Shown in pieces: positions 1 through 5,262 of a stretch of 5,344 nt of DNA; position 1 is the stretch's first letter, and each line of letters begins with the position of its first letter. The position numbers and the translations under genes were made by a program. The notes beneath the pieces were generated by a model, which was given only the letters and a program-made list of their open reading frames with translations, did no database searches and had not been told where the DNA came from. Location: positions 1-5,344 of the forward strand of contig JAAYYX010000134.1 in the NCBI GenBank assembly GCA_012515135.1, given 5' to 3'. Source of the stretch: Clostridiales bacterium (GTDB lineage Bacteria; Bacillota; Clostridia; Peptostreptococcales; Anaerovoracaceae).

Positions 1-581
1 ATGCTTTTTCCGGTGGCAGTAACAGTTACTTCACAGGAGCCGGCCATCATGACCCCCGGGCGGGAAGCCGGCCTTCCTGCTTCAAGACCGGGCCACAGGT
101 GGATCCCGAAAATCTTTTTTACATTATAGTCTTTTAATATACCGGAATCACATATCATTTTTGCACCGCCGGTGGTTTCTTCTGCAGGCTGGAAAATAAG
201 CAATATATTGCAGGGTGCATTGTTTAGGGTGTTAATAATGTGTGCAAGACCCAGCAAGGCAGCCATATGTCCGTCGTGTCCGCAGGCATGCATAAAACCG
301 GGATGTTTTGATGCATAAGAAAGATCACCGCTCTCTGTCATAGGAAGAGCATCCATGTCAGATCTATATGCTGCAGTATCCGGTCTATCGAAATCAAAGA
401 AAGCACAAATCCCGTTTTGTGCTGCGGGTATTATCCTGCAGTTCATTTTCTTCAGTACTGAATGAATATAGCTGCGGGTCTTTGTGACCTCAGATCCCGG
501 TTCGGGGATCATATGCAGGTCTCTGCGCCAATTTTTCAAAAGCCCTAGTATTTTTCTTATTTCTTCCTTGGGATGATCCAT
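1..581 (-). CDS. M20D-family metallo-amidohydrolase, N-terminal part (possible N-acetyl-DAP deacetylase)
   Basis: Reading leftward from ATG at 581-579 gives 193 codons with no stop before the window edge, so the C-terminal half is missing. The protein begins MDHPKEEIRKILGLLKNWRR. Visible M20D motifs are DLHMIPEPG (21-29), RSDMDALP (73-80), HACGHDGHMAALLG (98-111), FQPAEETTGGA (130-140) and GIHLWP (159-164). Family knowledge makes C100, H102, E136 and H161 likely ligands of the two-metal centre, with E135 the likely catalytic base. Such enzymes hydrolyse N-acyl amino acids in the cytoplasm. The family includes N-acetyldiaminopimelate deacetylase, hippurate hydrolase and IAA-amino-acid hydrolases. 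The divergent DAP operon makes the DAP deacetylase role attractive, but the sequence seen cannot settle the substrate. This start is chosen because AAGGAG lies 5 nt upstream and the LHxxPE motif sits at the usual distance from the N-terminus. Two further ATGs upstream are out of frame. Confidence 0.9.
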   Translation of the reverse strand, partial: MDHPKEEIRKILGLLKNWRRDLHMIPEPGSEVTKTRSYIHSVLKKMNCRIIPAAQNGICAFFDFDRPDTAAYRSDMDALPMTESGDLSYASKHPGFMHACGHDGHMAALLGLAHIINTLNNAPCNILLIFQPAEETTGGAKMICDSGILKDYNVKKIFGIHLWPGLEAGRPASRPGVMMAGSCEVTVTATGKS

Positions 582-607
582 ACTATCTCCTTTGCGGGAT
601 GATCCAT
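557..607 (-). other. Possible 16-codon overlapping ORF from the middle repeat ATG
   Basis: The middle repeat copy has GAGGAG 5 nt before ATG 607-605. It opens MDHPAKEIVWIIPRKK and stops at TAA 559-557, about 24 nt inside the amidohydrolase gene in another frame. Initiation here would compete with the true start at 581. The site is at least as strong as the true one by eye, so it could lower expression of the main gene. There is no sign that the peptide itself matters. Confidence 0.35.
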
Positions 608-647
608 AATATCTCCTCTGCGGGATGATCCATAATATTCCCTCTGT
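570..647 (-). repeat. Three tandem 26-bp repeats, each with a ribosome binding site and ATG
   Basis: The copies lie at 570-595, 596-621 and 622-647, head to tail with no spacer. Copies 1 and 2 differ at 2 of 26 positions, and copies 2 and 3 at 3 of 26. Read on the minus strand, each unit holds a purine-rich Shine-Dalgarno site (AAGGAG, GAGGAG or AGAGGG), an AT-rich spacer and ATGGATCATCCC. The three ATGs are at 581, 607 and 633. Since 26 is not a multiple of 3, they lie in three different frames, and only the one at 581 opens the amidohydrolase. The pattern suggests local duplication by slippage or unequal exchange of the start region. Confidence 0.95.
583..633 (-). other. Possible 16-codon upstream ORF from the outer repeat ATG
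   Basis: The ATG of the outermost repeat copy opens MDHPAEEILWIIPQRR and ends at TAG 585-583, one nucleotide before the true amidohydrolase ATG at 581. A ribosome starting here would stop on top of the real start site and could reinitiate there. Its Shine-Dalgarno (AGAGGG) is weaker than those of the other copies. It lies within the transcript expected from the promoter at 666-694. It is a by-product of the 26-bp duplication and may have no role beyond tuning initiation. Confidence 0.35.
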
Positions 648-665
648 ATATCCTCTTTTCGGCAT

Positions 666-694
666 ATATTATCTCAAAAAACAGCGGCTGTCAA
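666..694 (-). promoter_or_regulatory. Leftward sigma-A-type promoter for the amidohydrolase
   Basis: On the minus strand there is a perfect TTGACA -35 box (694-689), a 17-nt spacer and a TAATAT -10 box (671-666). Transcription should start near 658-660. That gives a leader of about 25 nt before the first repeat ATG and about 78 nt before the true start at 581, so all three repeat copies are transcribed. No operator is obvious between the promoter and the repeats. Confidence 0.8.
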
Positions 695-698
695 AAAC

Positions 699-718
699 TT
701 TTGTTAAAAACAACAAAA
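699..718. promoter_or_regulatory. AT-rich inverted repeat between the two divergent -35 boxes
   Basis: TTTTGTT (699-705) and AACAAAA (712-718) form a 7-bp inverted repeat around a 6-nt centre. It sits in the 30-bp gap between the two -35 boxes, so a protein bound here could affect both promoters. The region is very A/T-rich, and such a repeat can arise by chance or simply act as an UP-type element. The operator reading is inference only. Confidence 0.25.
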
Positions 719-724
719 AAATCC

Positions 725-753
725 TTGCATACTGCAAACTATTATTGTAGAAT
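725..753 (+). promoter_or_regulatory. Rightward sigma-A-type promoter for the lysA-dap operon
   Basis: TTGCAT (725-730) is followed by a 17-nt spacer and TAGAAT (748-753), giving a good sigma-A match with optimal spacing. An A-rich tract lies just upstream of the -35. The predicted start near 760 lies about 24 nt before the riboswitch aptamer, the arrangement expected for a riboswitch-controlled leader of about 300 nt. Confidence 0.75.
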
Positions 754-783
754 GAACAACATAAATCAAAATTCAATAATCAT

Positions 784-935
784 GATAGAGGCGCGAAGCA
801 GAAGAAGATATGGGAGCCGGCAGGCAGAGATCATATCGGAGGCAATCTTCGCCGAATCGGTCAGGCAGGCATGCCGGGTCGGTGGGCATATGGTCAATAG
901 CCATATGACTGTCTACGTTCAGTAGTTGCGCTATC
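784..935 (+). ncRNA. Lysine riboswitch (L-box) aptamer
   Basis: The leader carries the L-box signature: ATAGAGGCGCGAAG at the 5' side, GCCGAA at 851-856 and ACTGTC at 908-913, in the order and spacing of known lysine aptamers. Helices traced by eye: P1 GATAG (784-788) with CTATC (931-935); P2 GCGAAG with CTTCGC ending near 852; P2b GATATG with CATATC; P4 CATATGG (887-893) with CCATATG (901-907); P5 CTAC (913-916) with GTAG (922-925). The L2-L3 kissing contact can be CCGGCA (817-822) with TGCCGG (872-877). P3 is not clearly resolved. The aptamer binds L-lysine and should stabilise P1, favouring the terminator downstream. Its position before lysA and the DAP genes fits feedback repression by lysine. 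Confidence 0.92.
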
Positions 936-985
936 TTTAATATATGCATAGTTTTATGTGTATGTTTCTTGGGACCGGCAGCGCA
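927..985 (+). promoter_or_regulatory. Predicted antiterminator of the lysine riboswitch
   Basis: TGCGCTATC (927-935) can pair with GGCAGCGCA (977-985) through 8 of 9 positions, including one G-U pair and one A-C mismatch. The left arm includes the whole 3' strand of P1 (931-935), and the right arm takes part of the terminator 5' arm (977-980) plus its loop. The two states are therefore mutually exclusive. With lysine bound, P1 holds 931-935 and the terminator forms; without lysine, this helix disrupts it. The pairing was found by reading, not by energy calculation. Confidence 0.6.
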
Positions 986-1003
986 TGCCGGTTTTCTGTT
1001 TCT
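974..1003 (+). terminator. Intrinsic terminator, expression platform of the lysine riboswitch
   Basis: ACCGGCA (974-980) and TGCCGGT (986-992) form a perfect 7-bp GC-rich stem with a 5-nt loop. The T-rich run TTTTCTGTTTCT (992-1003) follows. It lies 38 nt after the aptamer and about 60 nt before lysA, so read-through into the operon depends on preventing this hairpin. Confidence 0.88.
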
Positions 1004-1063
1004 CCGGACAGGATATGCGTACCATTGGGCAAAAAACTTAAAGTGAAAGGACATTAAAGTAAA

Positions 1064-2341
1064 ATGGGAATCATGGAAATAGGCAAAGTGCCTGTTACCC
1101 GTCTGGCAGAAAAATGCGGAACACCGCTTTTGATCTACGACGAAGAAAAGATCGAAAACAAAATAAAAAGTTATATGAGGAATTTTTCTTCCCCGCTTTT
1201 TCAGACTGAGGTGGTTTATGCATCCAAGGCTTTTGGCTGTCCGGCAATGATAGAAAAAGTCAAAGATGCCGGAGCCTCGCTGGATGTTGTCAGCGGAGGA
1301 GAACTTTATATTGCCAAGGTGTCAGGCATGAACATGGAAAAAGTATATTTCCATGGGAACAATAAAACTTCTGAAGAAATCAATACGGCATTGGAGTTTG
1401 GCTGTGGAAATATTGTGGCGGATAATCCGGAAGAGTTCCGTACAATTATTGAAACCGCAGCCTGTACGAAACGAAAGATAAACTTGATGTTGCGGATAAA
1501 TCCGAAAGTCGCTGCCCATACTCATGAGTATACAGTCACGGCAGCAGAAGATTCAAAATTCGGAGTTTCCATAGACCATAAAGAAAAAATCGCAGTCCTG
1601 ATAAAAACTGCAGCAGACAAAAAGGTGACCTTCAAAGGTTTTCATTCACATATAGGTTCTCAGATATTTGAAGCATCTGCCTTTATAAAGGCTGCCGGAC
1701 TCATGATCGGTCTTTGCAGCTATATGGAAAAGGAGCATGATATCCCTTGTCCGTGGCTGAGCCTGGGAGGAGGATTCGGAATAAAATATACCGCTGAAGA
1801 TGATCCGCCGGAGACAGAGACCCTTTGCAGAGAACTGATCAGGGGAGGTGAGGAAGCGATAAGATCCGCCGGTGTAAAAACCGAAAAAATCATGATCGAG
1901 CCGGGCAGGTCCATAGCGGGAGATGCGGGATGTACAGTTTATAAAGTGGGATATGAAAAGATTGCAGGAGATAAAAGATATCTGTTTGTAGACGGGGGAA
2001 TGGGAGATAATATACGCCCTGCCCTTTACGGGGCAGAATACTCCTGTGACCTGGCAGAGCATATGGGAGATACGAAGGATAAAGAGTATGTGATAGGCGG
2101 TAAATATTGTGAATCCGGGGATATAATCATCAGAAAAGCAATGCTGCCCGAAGCTAAAAAAGGCGATCTGCTTATAGTATATTCCACGGGCGCCTATGCA
2201 TATTCCATGAGCAGCTGTTACAACGGGACAGGACGTCCGGCAGTAGTATTTGTTAAAGACGGCAGAGCGCGGCTGGTAATGCGACGGGAGAAGAAAGAAG
2301 ATCTTATGTATTTGGCAAAAGATCAGGAGGTGAAAATATGA
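1064..2341 (+). CDS. lysA: Diaminopimelate decarboxylase
   Basis: This PLP-dependent fold-type III enzyme converts meso-DAP to L-lysine and CO2 in the cytoplasm, the last step of the pathway. At 425 residues it is a normal length for the family. Visible motifs are YASKAF (52-57) with K55 as the PLP lysine, HGNNK (97-101), FHSHIGSQ (193-200), GGGFG (235-239) for PLP phosphate, IEPGRSIAG (278-286), VDGGM (309-313), and CESGD (349-353) with C349 as the catalytic cysteine from the partner subunit. A Tyr-rich STGAYAYSM segment follows at 374-382. All key residues look intact, so it should be active. The start at 1064 has AAAGGA at 1046-1051, a rather long 12-nt spacing; an in-frame ATG at 1073 is further still and less likely. 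It is the first gene after the riboswitch, and its stop overlaps the next start as ATGA. Confidence 0.96.
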   Translation: MGIMEIGKVPVTRLAEKCGTPLLIYDEEKIENKIKSYMRNFSSPLFQTEVVYASKAFGCPAMIEKVKDAGASLDVVSGGELYIAKVSGMNMEKVYFHGNNKTSEEINTALEFGCGNIVADNPEEFRTIIETAACTKRKINLMLRINPKVAAHTHEYTVTAAEDSKFGVSIDHKEKIAVLIKTAADKKVTFKGFHSHIGSQIFEASAFIKAAGLMIGLCSYMEKEHDIPCPWLSLGGGFGIKYTAEDDPPETETLCRELIRGGEEAIRSAGVKTEKIMIEPGRSIAGDAGCTVYKVGYEKIAGDKRYLFVDGGMGDNIRPALYGAEYSCDLAEHMGDTKDKEYVIGGKYCESGDIIIRKAMLPEAKKGDLLIVYSTGAYAYSMSSCYNGTGRPAVVFVKDGRARLVMRREKKEDLMYLAKDQEVKI

Positions 2342-3531
2342 ATACAGTACAGCAGTACGGGAGTGAGTGTATAGACTGTACAGACACTATAAAAATCATA
2401 GCGAAAGAAACAGCCAAAAAGAAAAACCCGCAGGACGGTCTTGTGATAGTAGTCTCTGCCATGGGAAGTATAGCAGAAAGCATAATGACAAATGCAGGAA
2501 ATATAGCAGAGAATATGGTCCGGGAAGACCCGGATGCTCTGTTTTCCGCCGGAGAGCGGCAGACAGCAGCACTTATGGCTGTAGCCCTTGAAGAAGCCGG
2601 ACTGAATGCACAGGTCGTAACCGACATAAGAGGAAGGAGCCTTGAGGCAAAAGATCATGAAGAAAGCGCCGTCGAAATAGACACCGGCAAAATAGAAAAA
2701 CTGCTGGATGAAGGAGCCATAGTCGTAGTTACAGGTTCCCAGGGAATAGGGGACCATGAGCTCAAGGACATAGACCGCAGATGCGGGGCATCTTCCACAG
2801 CGGTGGTCATTGCGGCGCAACTGGGATGTGAATGTGAGCTTTACGGGAATGCTGAGGGGATCCATTCTGTTGATCCCGCAGTGTGTCCCGGTTCAAAAAT
2901 CCTGAAAACTTCGTGCTATGAAGAAGTCATGGAAATGGTATTGCTGGGCGAAGCGAATCTGGAAAGCAGGGCATTGGAGCTGGCCGGTATGTATAACGTA
3001 AAACTTCATATAAAGAAACCATTCAATAACGGAGGAACAAAGATAATGAGCCGTAATCTGATAGTAGAGCCCAAAGTGGTATCGGGCGTAAAAGTTGCAG
3101 GCAATATAGTAATATACACATTAAGAAATATAAATAACAACGGCAGAGCTGTGGCAGAACTTTTTGATGTGCTCAGGGACATAGACATAAATATAGATAT
3201 GATATCTCAGCATAATGACGGTGAAGGAAAATGTACGGTGGCATTCAGCTGCACCGGAAACCAGACTGAAAAAATGGAAAATGCCCTGAAAAGCAACCCG
3301 CGGCTTCAGGGGATAGAGGTGTCAAAACAAGAGGATCTTTCCATGGTATCAATAATCGGCGTTGGTATGGCCAGCCATTCGGGAGTGGCCGGCAAAGTAT
3401 TCAATGTACTTGCTGAAGCCGGAATACCTTATTATAACATCACCACTTCGGAAATATCCATTTCCGTTGCCCTGGATTCGGAAAACAGCAGTGCTGCTGT
3501 AGTCGCTTTGGGAGAAGCGTTCAGACTTTAG
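2338..3531 (+). CDS. Aspartokinase-family protein with degenerate kinase motifs, probable pseudoenzyme with ACT domains
   Basis: The 397-residue protein has the layout of a lysine-sensitive aspartokinase: an amino-acid-kinase domain (about 1-240) followed by two ACT domains (about 250-397). It starts within the lysA stop (ATGA) behind a strong AGGAGGTGA site. Conserved parts include VVSAMG (38-43), SAGE (70-73), SSTAVVIAA (152-160), and in the ACT region IIGVGMASHSGVAGKVF (339-355) and TSEISIS (370-376). The catalytic motifs are not conserved. KFGGTSV reads QYGSECI (6-12), with Q6 for the catalytic lysine. GRGGSDTTA reads RRCGASSTA (147-155), with S152 for the catalytic aspartate. TDVDG reads GNAEG (170-174). 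YTADPR reads HSVDPA (176-181). GAKVLHP reads GEANLES (204-210), losing another ATP-binding lysine. ACT1 also has NNNG where most members have xxPG. The frame is unbroken, so it is not an ordinary pseudogene. A lysine-sensing regulatory subunit is one possibility. I would not call it active LysC. Confidence 0.85.
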   Translation: MNTVQQYGSECIDCTDTIKIIAKETAKKKNPQDGLVIVVSAMGSIAESIMTNAGNIAENMVREDPDALFSAGERQTAALMAVALEEAGLNAQVVTDIRGRSLEAKDHEESAVEIDTGKIEKLLDEGAIVVVTGSQGIGDHELKDIDRRCGASSTAVVIAAQLGCECELYGNAEGIHSVDPAVCPGSKILKTSCYEEVMEMVLLGEANLESRALELAGMYNVKLHIKKPFNNGGTKIMSRNLIVEPKVVSGVKVAGNIVIYTLRNINNNGRAVAELFDVLRDIDINIDMISQHNDGEGKCTVAFSCTGNQTEKMENALKSNPRLQGIEVSKQEDLSMVSIIGVGMASHSGVAGKVFNVLAEAGIPYYNITTSEISISVALDSENSSAAVVALGEAFRL

Positions 3532-3535
3532 GGCT

Positions 3536-4405
3536 ATGGAAATAAGATTCAGTAAATATCACGGTTGCGGGAACAGTTTCGTGATAATAAAAGAGCAGGG
3601 CATACCGGCCGGGGATCACAGCCGCCTTGCCCTGGAGATGTGTTCTGAAAGCAAAGGTATAGGAGCCGACGGATTGATCATAGCAAGAGCTGATCCTCAA
3701 CTTGAAATGGTTTTTTACAACCGGGACGGAAGCCGTGCACCTATGTGCGGCAACGGAATAAGATGTTTTGCCGTATTCTGTATTAAAGAAGGGATGACCC
3801 GGAAAAGGAAATTTAAAATAAAGACTATGGCCGGGATCATGGAAGCAGAAATAAAAGACAGGGGCAACGATCTTGAGGCGGAAATAAATATGGGTCCTCC
3901 CGGACCTGCAGCTTCCCATGGTTCCATGGAAAAGAAAGAGTTTCTTTTTTATAAAAAACTGAAGGTCTCCACAGGTGAGATATATGTAAGGACATTATTT
4001 ATTGGCACGCTTCATACGGTTATCTGGGCGGAAGAATATCCCATGGATGAGCTGAAAAGGCTTTGTGCCGAGATCTGTTCCCATCCGGCTTTCCCTGAAA
4101 AAACCAATGTGGATATAGTAAGGATAATAGACAGAAAAACTCTTGAAATGTTCACTTATGAGAGAGGGGCAGGATTCACCCCGGCCTGCGGAACGGGCGC
4201 ATGCGCTGCGGTGGCCGCGGGAATAGCGGAAGGAAAGATCGAAAACAAGGTAGATGTGTTTCTGCCCGGAGGCAAGCTGCATATCGAACAAAGAAAAAAC
4301 AAAGAAATATTCATGAAAGGCCCGGCAGTTTTTATTGCCGGCGGCCTGTATAGGAGGGATACAAATGATACGAGGCTCCATGGTGGCGCTGATCACACCG
4401 TATAA
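3536..4405 (+). CDS. dapF: Diaminopimelate epimerase
   Basis: DapF converts LL-DAP to meso-DAP by a cofactor-independent two-cysteine mechanism. The two cysteine motifs are present: MCGNGIRC (70-77) with C71, and ACGTGACA (217-224) with C218. Other expected features are HGCGNSF (9-15), GIGADGLI (41-48), NRDGS (62-66), KTNVDIV (189-195) and YERG (208-211), which supply substrate contacts at N13, N62, N191, E209 and R210. Departures include GTLH (157-160), where many members have GNPH, and GNSF for GNDF. The start follows the previous stop by 4 nt and has only a weak ribosome binding site, which suggests translational coupling. The last 13 or so codons run into dapA. The family usually ends near the residues 'KGPAVFIAGG' (261-270), so the tail after about 271 is an extension with no recognised motif. 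Probably functional. Confidence 0.93.
   Translation: MEIRFSKYHGCGNSFVIIKEQGIPAGDHSRLALEMCSESKGIGADGLIIARADPQLEMVFYNRDGSRAPMCGNGIRCFAVFCIKEGMTRKRKFKIKTMAGIMEAEIKDRGNDLEAEINMGPPGPAASHGSMEKKEFLFYKKLKVSTGEIYVRTLFIGTLHTVIWAEEYPMDELKRLCAEICSHPAFPEKTNVDIVRIIDRKTLEMFTYERGAGFTPACGTGACAAVAAGIAEGKIENKVDVFLPGGKLHIEQRKNKEIFMKGPAVFIAGGLYRRDTNDTRLHGGADHTV
4352..4357 (+). promoter_or_regulatory. Ribosome binding site that fixes the dapA start
   Basis: AGGAGG lies 7 nt before ATG 4365. An in-frame ATG at 4335 would add 10 residues (MPAACIGGIQ) but has no such site and would precede the normal DapA N-terminus, so 4365 is the start. The site lies within the dapF 3' coding region. Confidence 0.85.
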
Positions 4406-5240
4406 TGATGACGGCAGTGTGAATCTCAGACGCCAGGCAGAACTTATAGAATGGCATATACAAAACGGCACAGACAGTATACTTATTTTGGGGACCACAG
4501 CAGAGACCCCGGCGCTGACTGCGGCAGAGCAGGAGGATATAGTGAGAGTGTCCATAGATGCGGCAAAGGGGCGAAAACCTGTAATAGTAGGCAGCGGTTC
4601 AAACAACTCGCTGGCAGCAAAGGAAAAAAGCCTGAAATTCCAGAGCATGGGGGCTGACGGACTGCTGGTGATAACACCTTACTATAATAAAACCAACAAA
4701 GCAGGAATGATACATCATTTCAGAGCTGTGGCAGATGCAGTGGATATACCGGTATATATTTACAATGTGCCCGGAAGGACCGGCTGTGCCATAACCTACG
4801 AAGCTCTGGAGGAGTTGTCAAAACATCCGAAAATAGCCGGGATCAAAGAGGCAAGCGGGGATATATCCTTTGTTACAAAGATATCCAGATTGATAAATGA
4901 TGATTTCAACATATATTCAGGCAATGACGACATGATCGTTCCTCTTATGTCAATGGGAGGAGAAGGCGTGGTATCTGTTCTTGCCAATATACTGCCGGCA
5001 GAAACACATGAAATGACCATGGCCTATATAAACGGTGAAACAGAAAAGGCTGCAGCCCTTCAAAAAAAATATCTTGATTTTATAAATGCATTGTTTATTG
5101 AAACTAATCCCATACCGGTAAAAGAGGCCATGAATCTGGCGGGGCTGGATGTGGGAGGCTTCAGGCTTCCTCTCTGCCCCATGGAAAACCGGACGCGGGA
5201 AGTTCTGAAAAGCAGCATGCAGGATCTCGGAATAATATGA
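4365..5240 (+). CDS. dapA: 4-hydroxy-tetrahydrodipicolinate synthase
   Basis: DapA condenses pyruvate with aspartate semialdehyde, the first committed step to DAP and lysine. The 291-residue TIM-barrel protein matches the usual length, and catalytic residues fall at the same numbers as in the E. coli enzyme. They are T44 and T45 in GTTAET, Y107 in TPYYNK, Y133 and R138 in YNVPGRT, and K161 in GIKEASG, which forms the Schiff base with pyruvate. GTTAET differs mildly from the common GTTGES. Residues linked to lysine inhibition in E. coli DapA are changed: H53 is A, H56 is Q and E84 is A. The enzyme is therefore probably not lysine-inhibited, as in many Gram-positives. The gene overlaps the end of dapF by 41 nt and leaves 22 nt before the next gene. 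Confidence 0.95.
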   Translation: MIRGSMVALITPYNDDGSVNLRRQAELIEWHIQNGTDSILILGTTAETPALTAAEQEDIVRVSIDAAKGRKPVIVGSGSNNSLAAKEKSLKFQSMGADGLLVITPYYNKTNKAGMIHHFRAVADAVDIPVYIYNVPGRTGCAITYEALEELSKHPKIAGIKEASGDISFVTKISRLINDDFNIYSGNDDMIVPLMSMGGEGVVSVLANILPAETHEMTMAYINGETEKAAALQKKYLDFINALFIETNPIPVKEAMNLAGLDVGGFRLPLCPMENRTREVLKSSMQDLGII

Positions 5241-5262
5241 AATGTAGGGGAAGGAGACAATG

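Larger units (their letters stand above)
582..1063. other. Divergent regulatory region between the amidohydrolase and lysA
   Basis: This 482-bp gap has no convincing protein gene. From left to right it holds the two extra ribosome-binding-site/ATG repeats, the leftward promoter, an AT-rich centre, the rightward promoter, the lysine aptamer, the switch helices and terminator, and an A-rich stretch leading to the lysA start. Short open frames on either strand across 700-1054 fall on the structured RNA leader and show no family features. Confidence 0.85.

Noticed and set aside
570..647. Tandem repeats as a small CRISPR array
   Set aside because: The units are contiguous with no spacers, and each contains a ribosome binding site and start codon for the adjacent gene.
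701..925. Open frame of 74 codons on the plus strand ahead of lysA
   Set aside because: It begins upstream of the predicted promoter -35 box, has no ribosome binding site, and runs through the lysine riboswitch, whose structure explains the sequence.
773..1054. Minus-strand open frame of 93 codons opposite the leader
   Set aside because: It is antisense to the aptamer and terminator, shows no family motif and is explained by the structured leader.
1646..2062. Minus-strand open frame of 138 codons inside lysA
   Set aside because: It is antisense to highly conserved LysA motifs and has no recognisable protein features, so it is a shadow frame.
2338..3531. Calling the aspartokinase homologue a broken pseudogene
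   Set aside because: The frame is complete at normal family length, with a strong ribosome binding site, no frameshift or internal stop and conserved ACT motifs. The loss is of catalytic residues only.
4335..4364. Earlier ATG as the dapA start
   Set aside because: It lacks a suitable ribosome binding site and would add ten residues before the normal DapA N-terminus, whereas AGGAGG is correctly spaced for 4365.
3995..4648. Minus-strand open frame of 217 codons across the dapF/dapA junction
   Set aside because: It lies opposite two well-supported genes and its translation shows no coherent domain, so its length is likely due to the codon usage of the sense genes.
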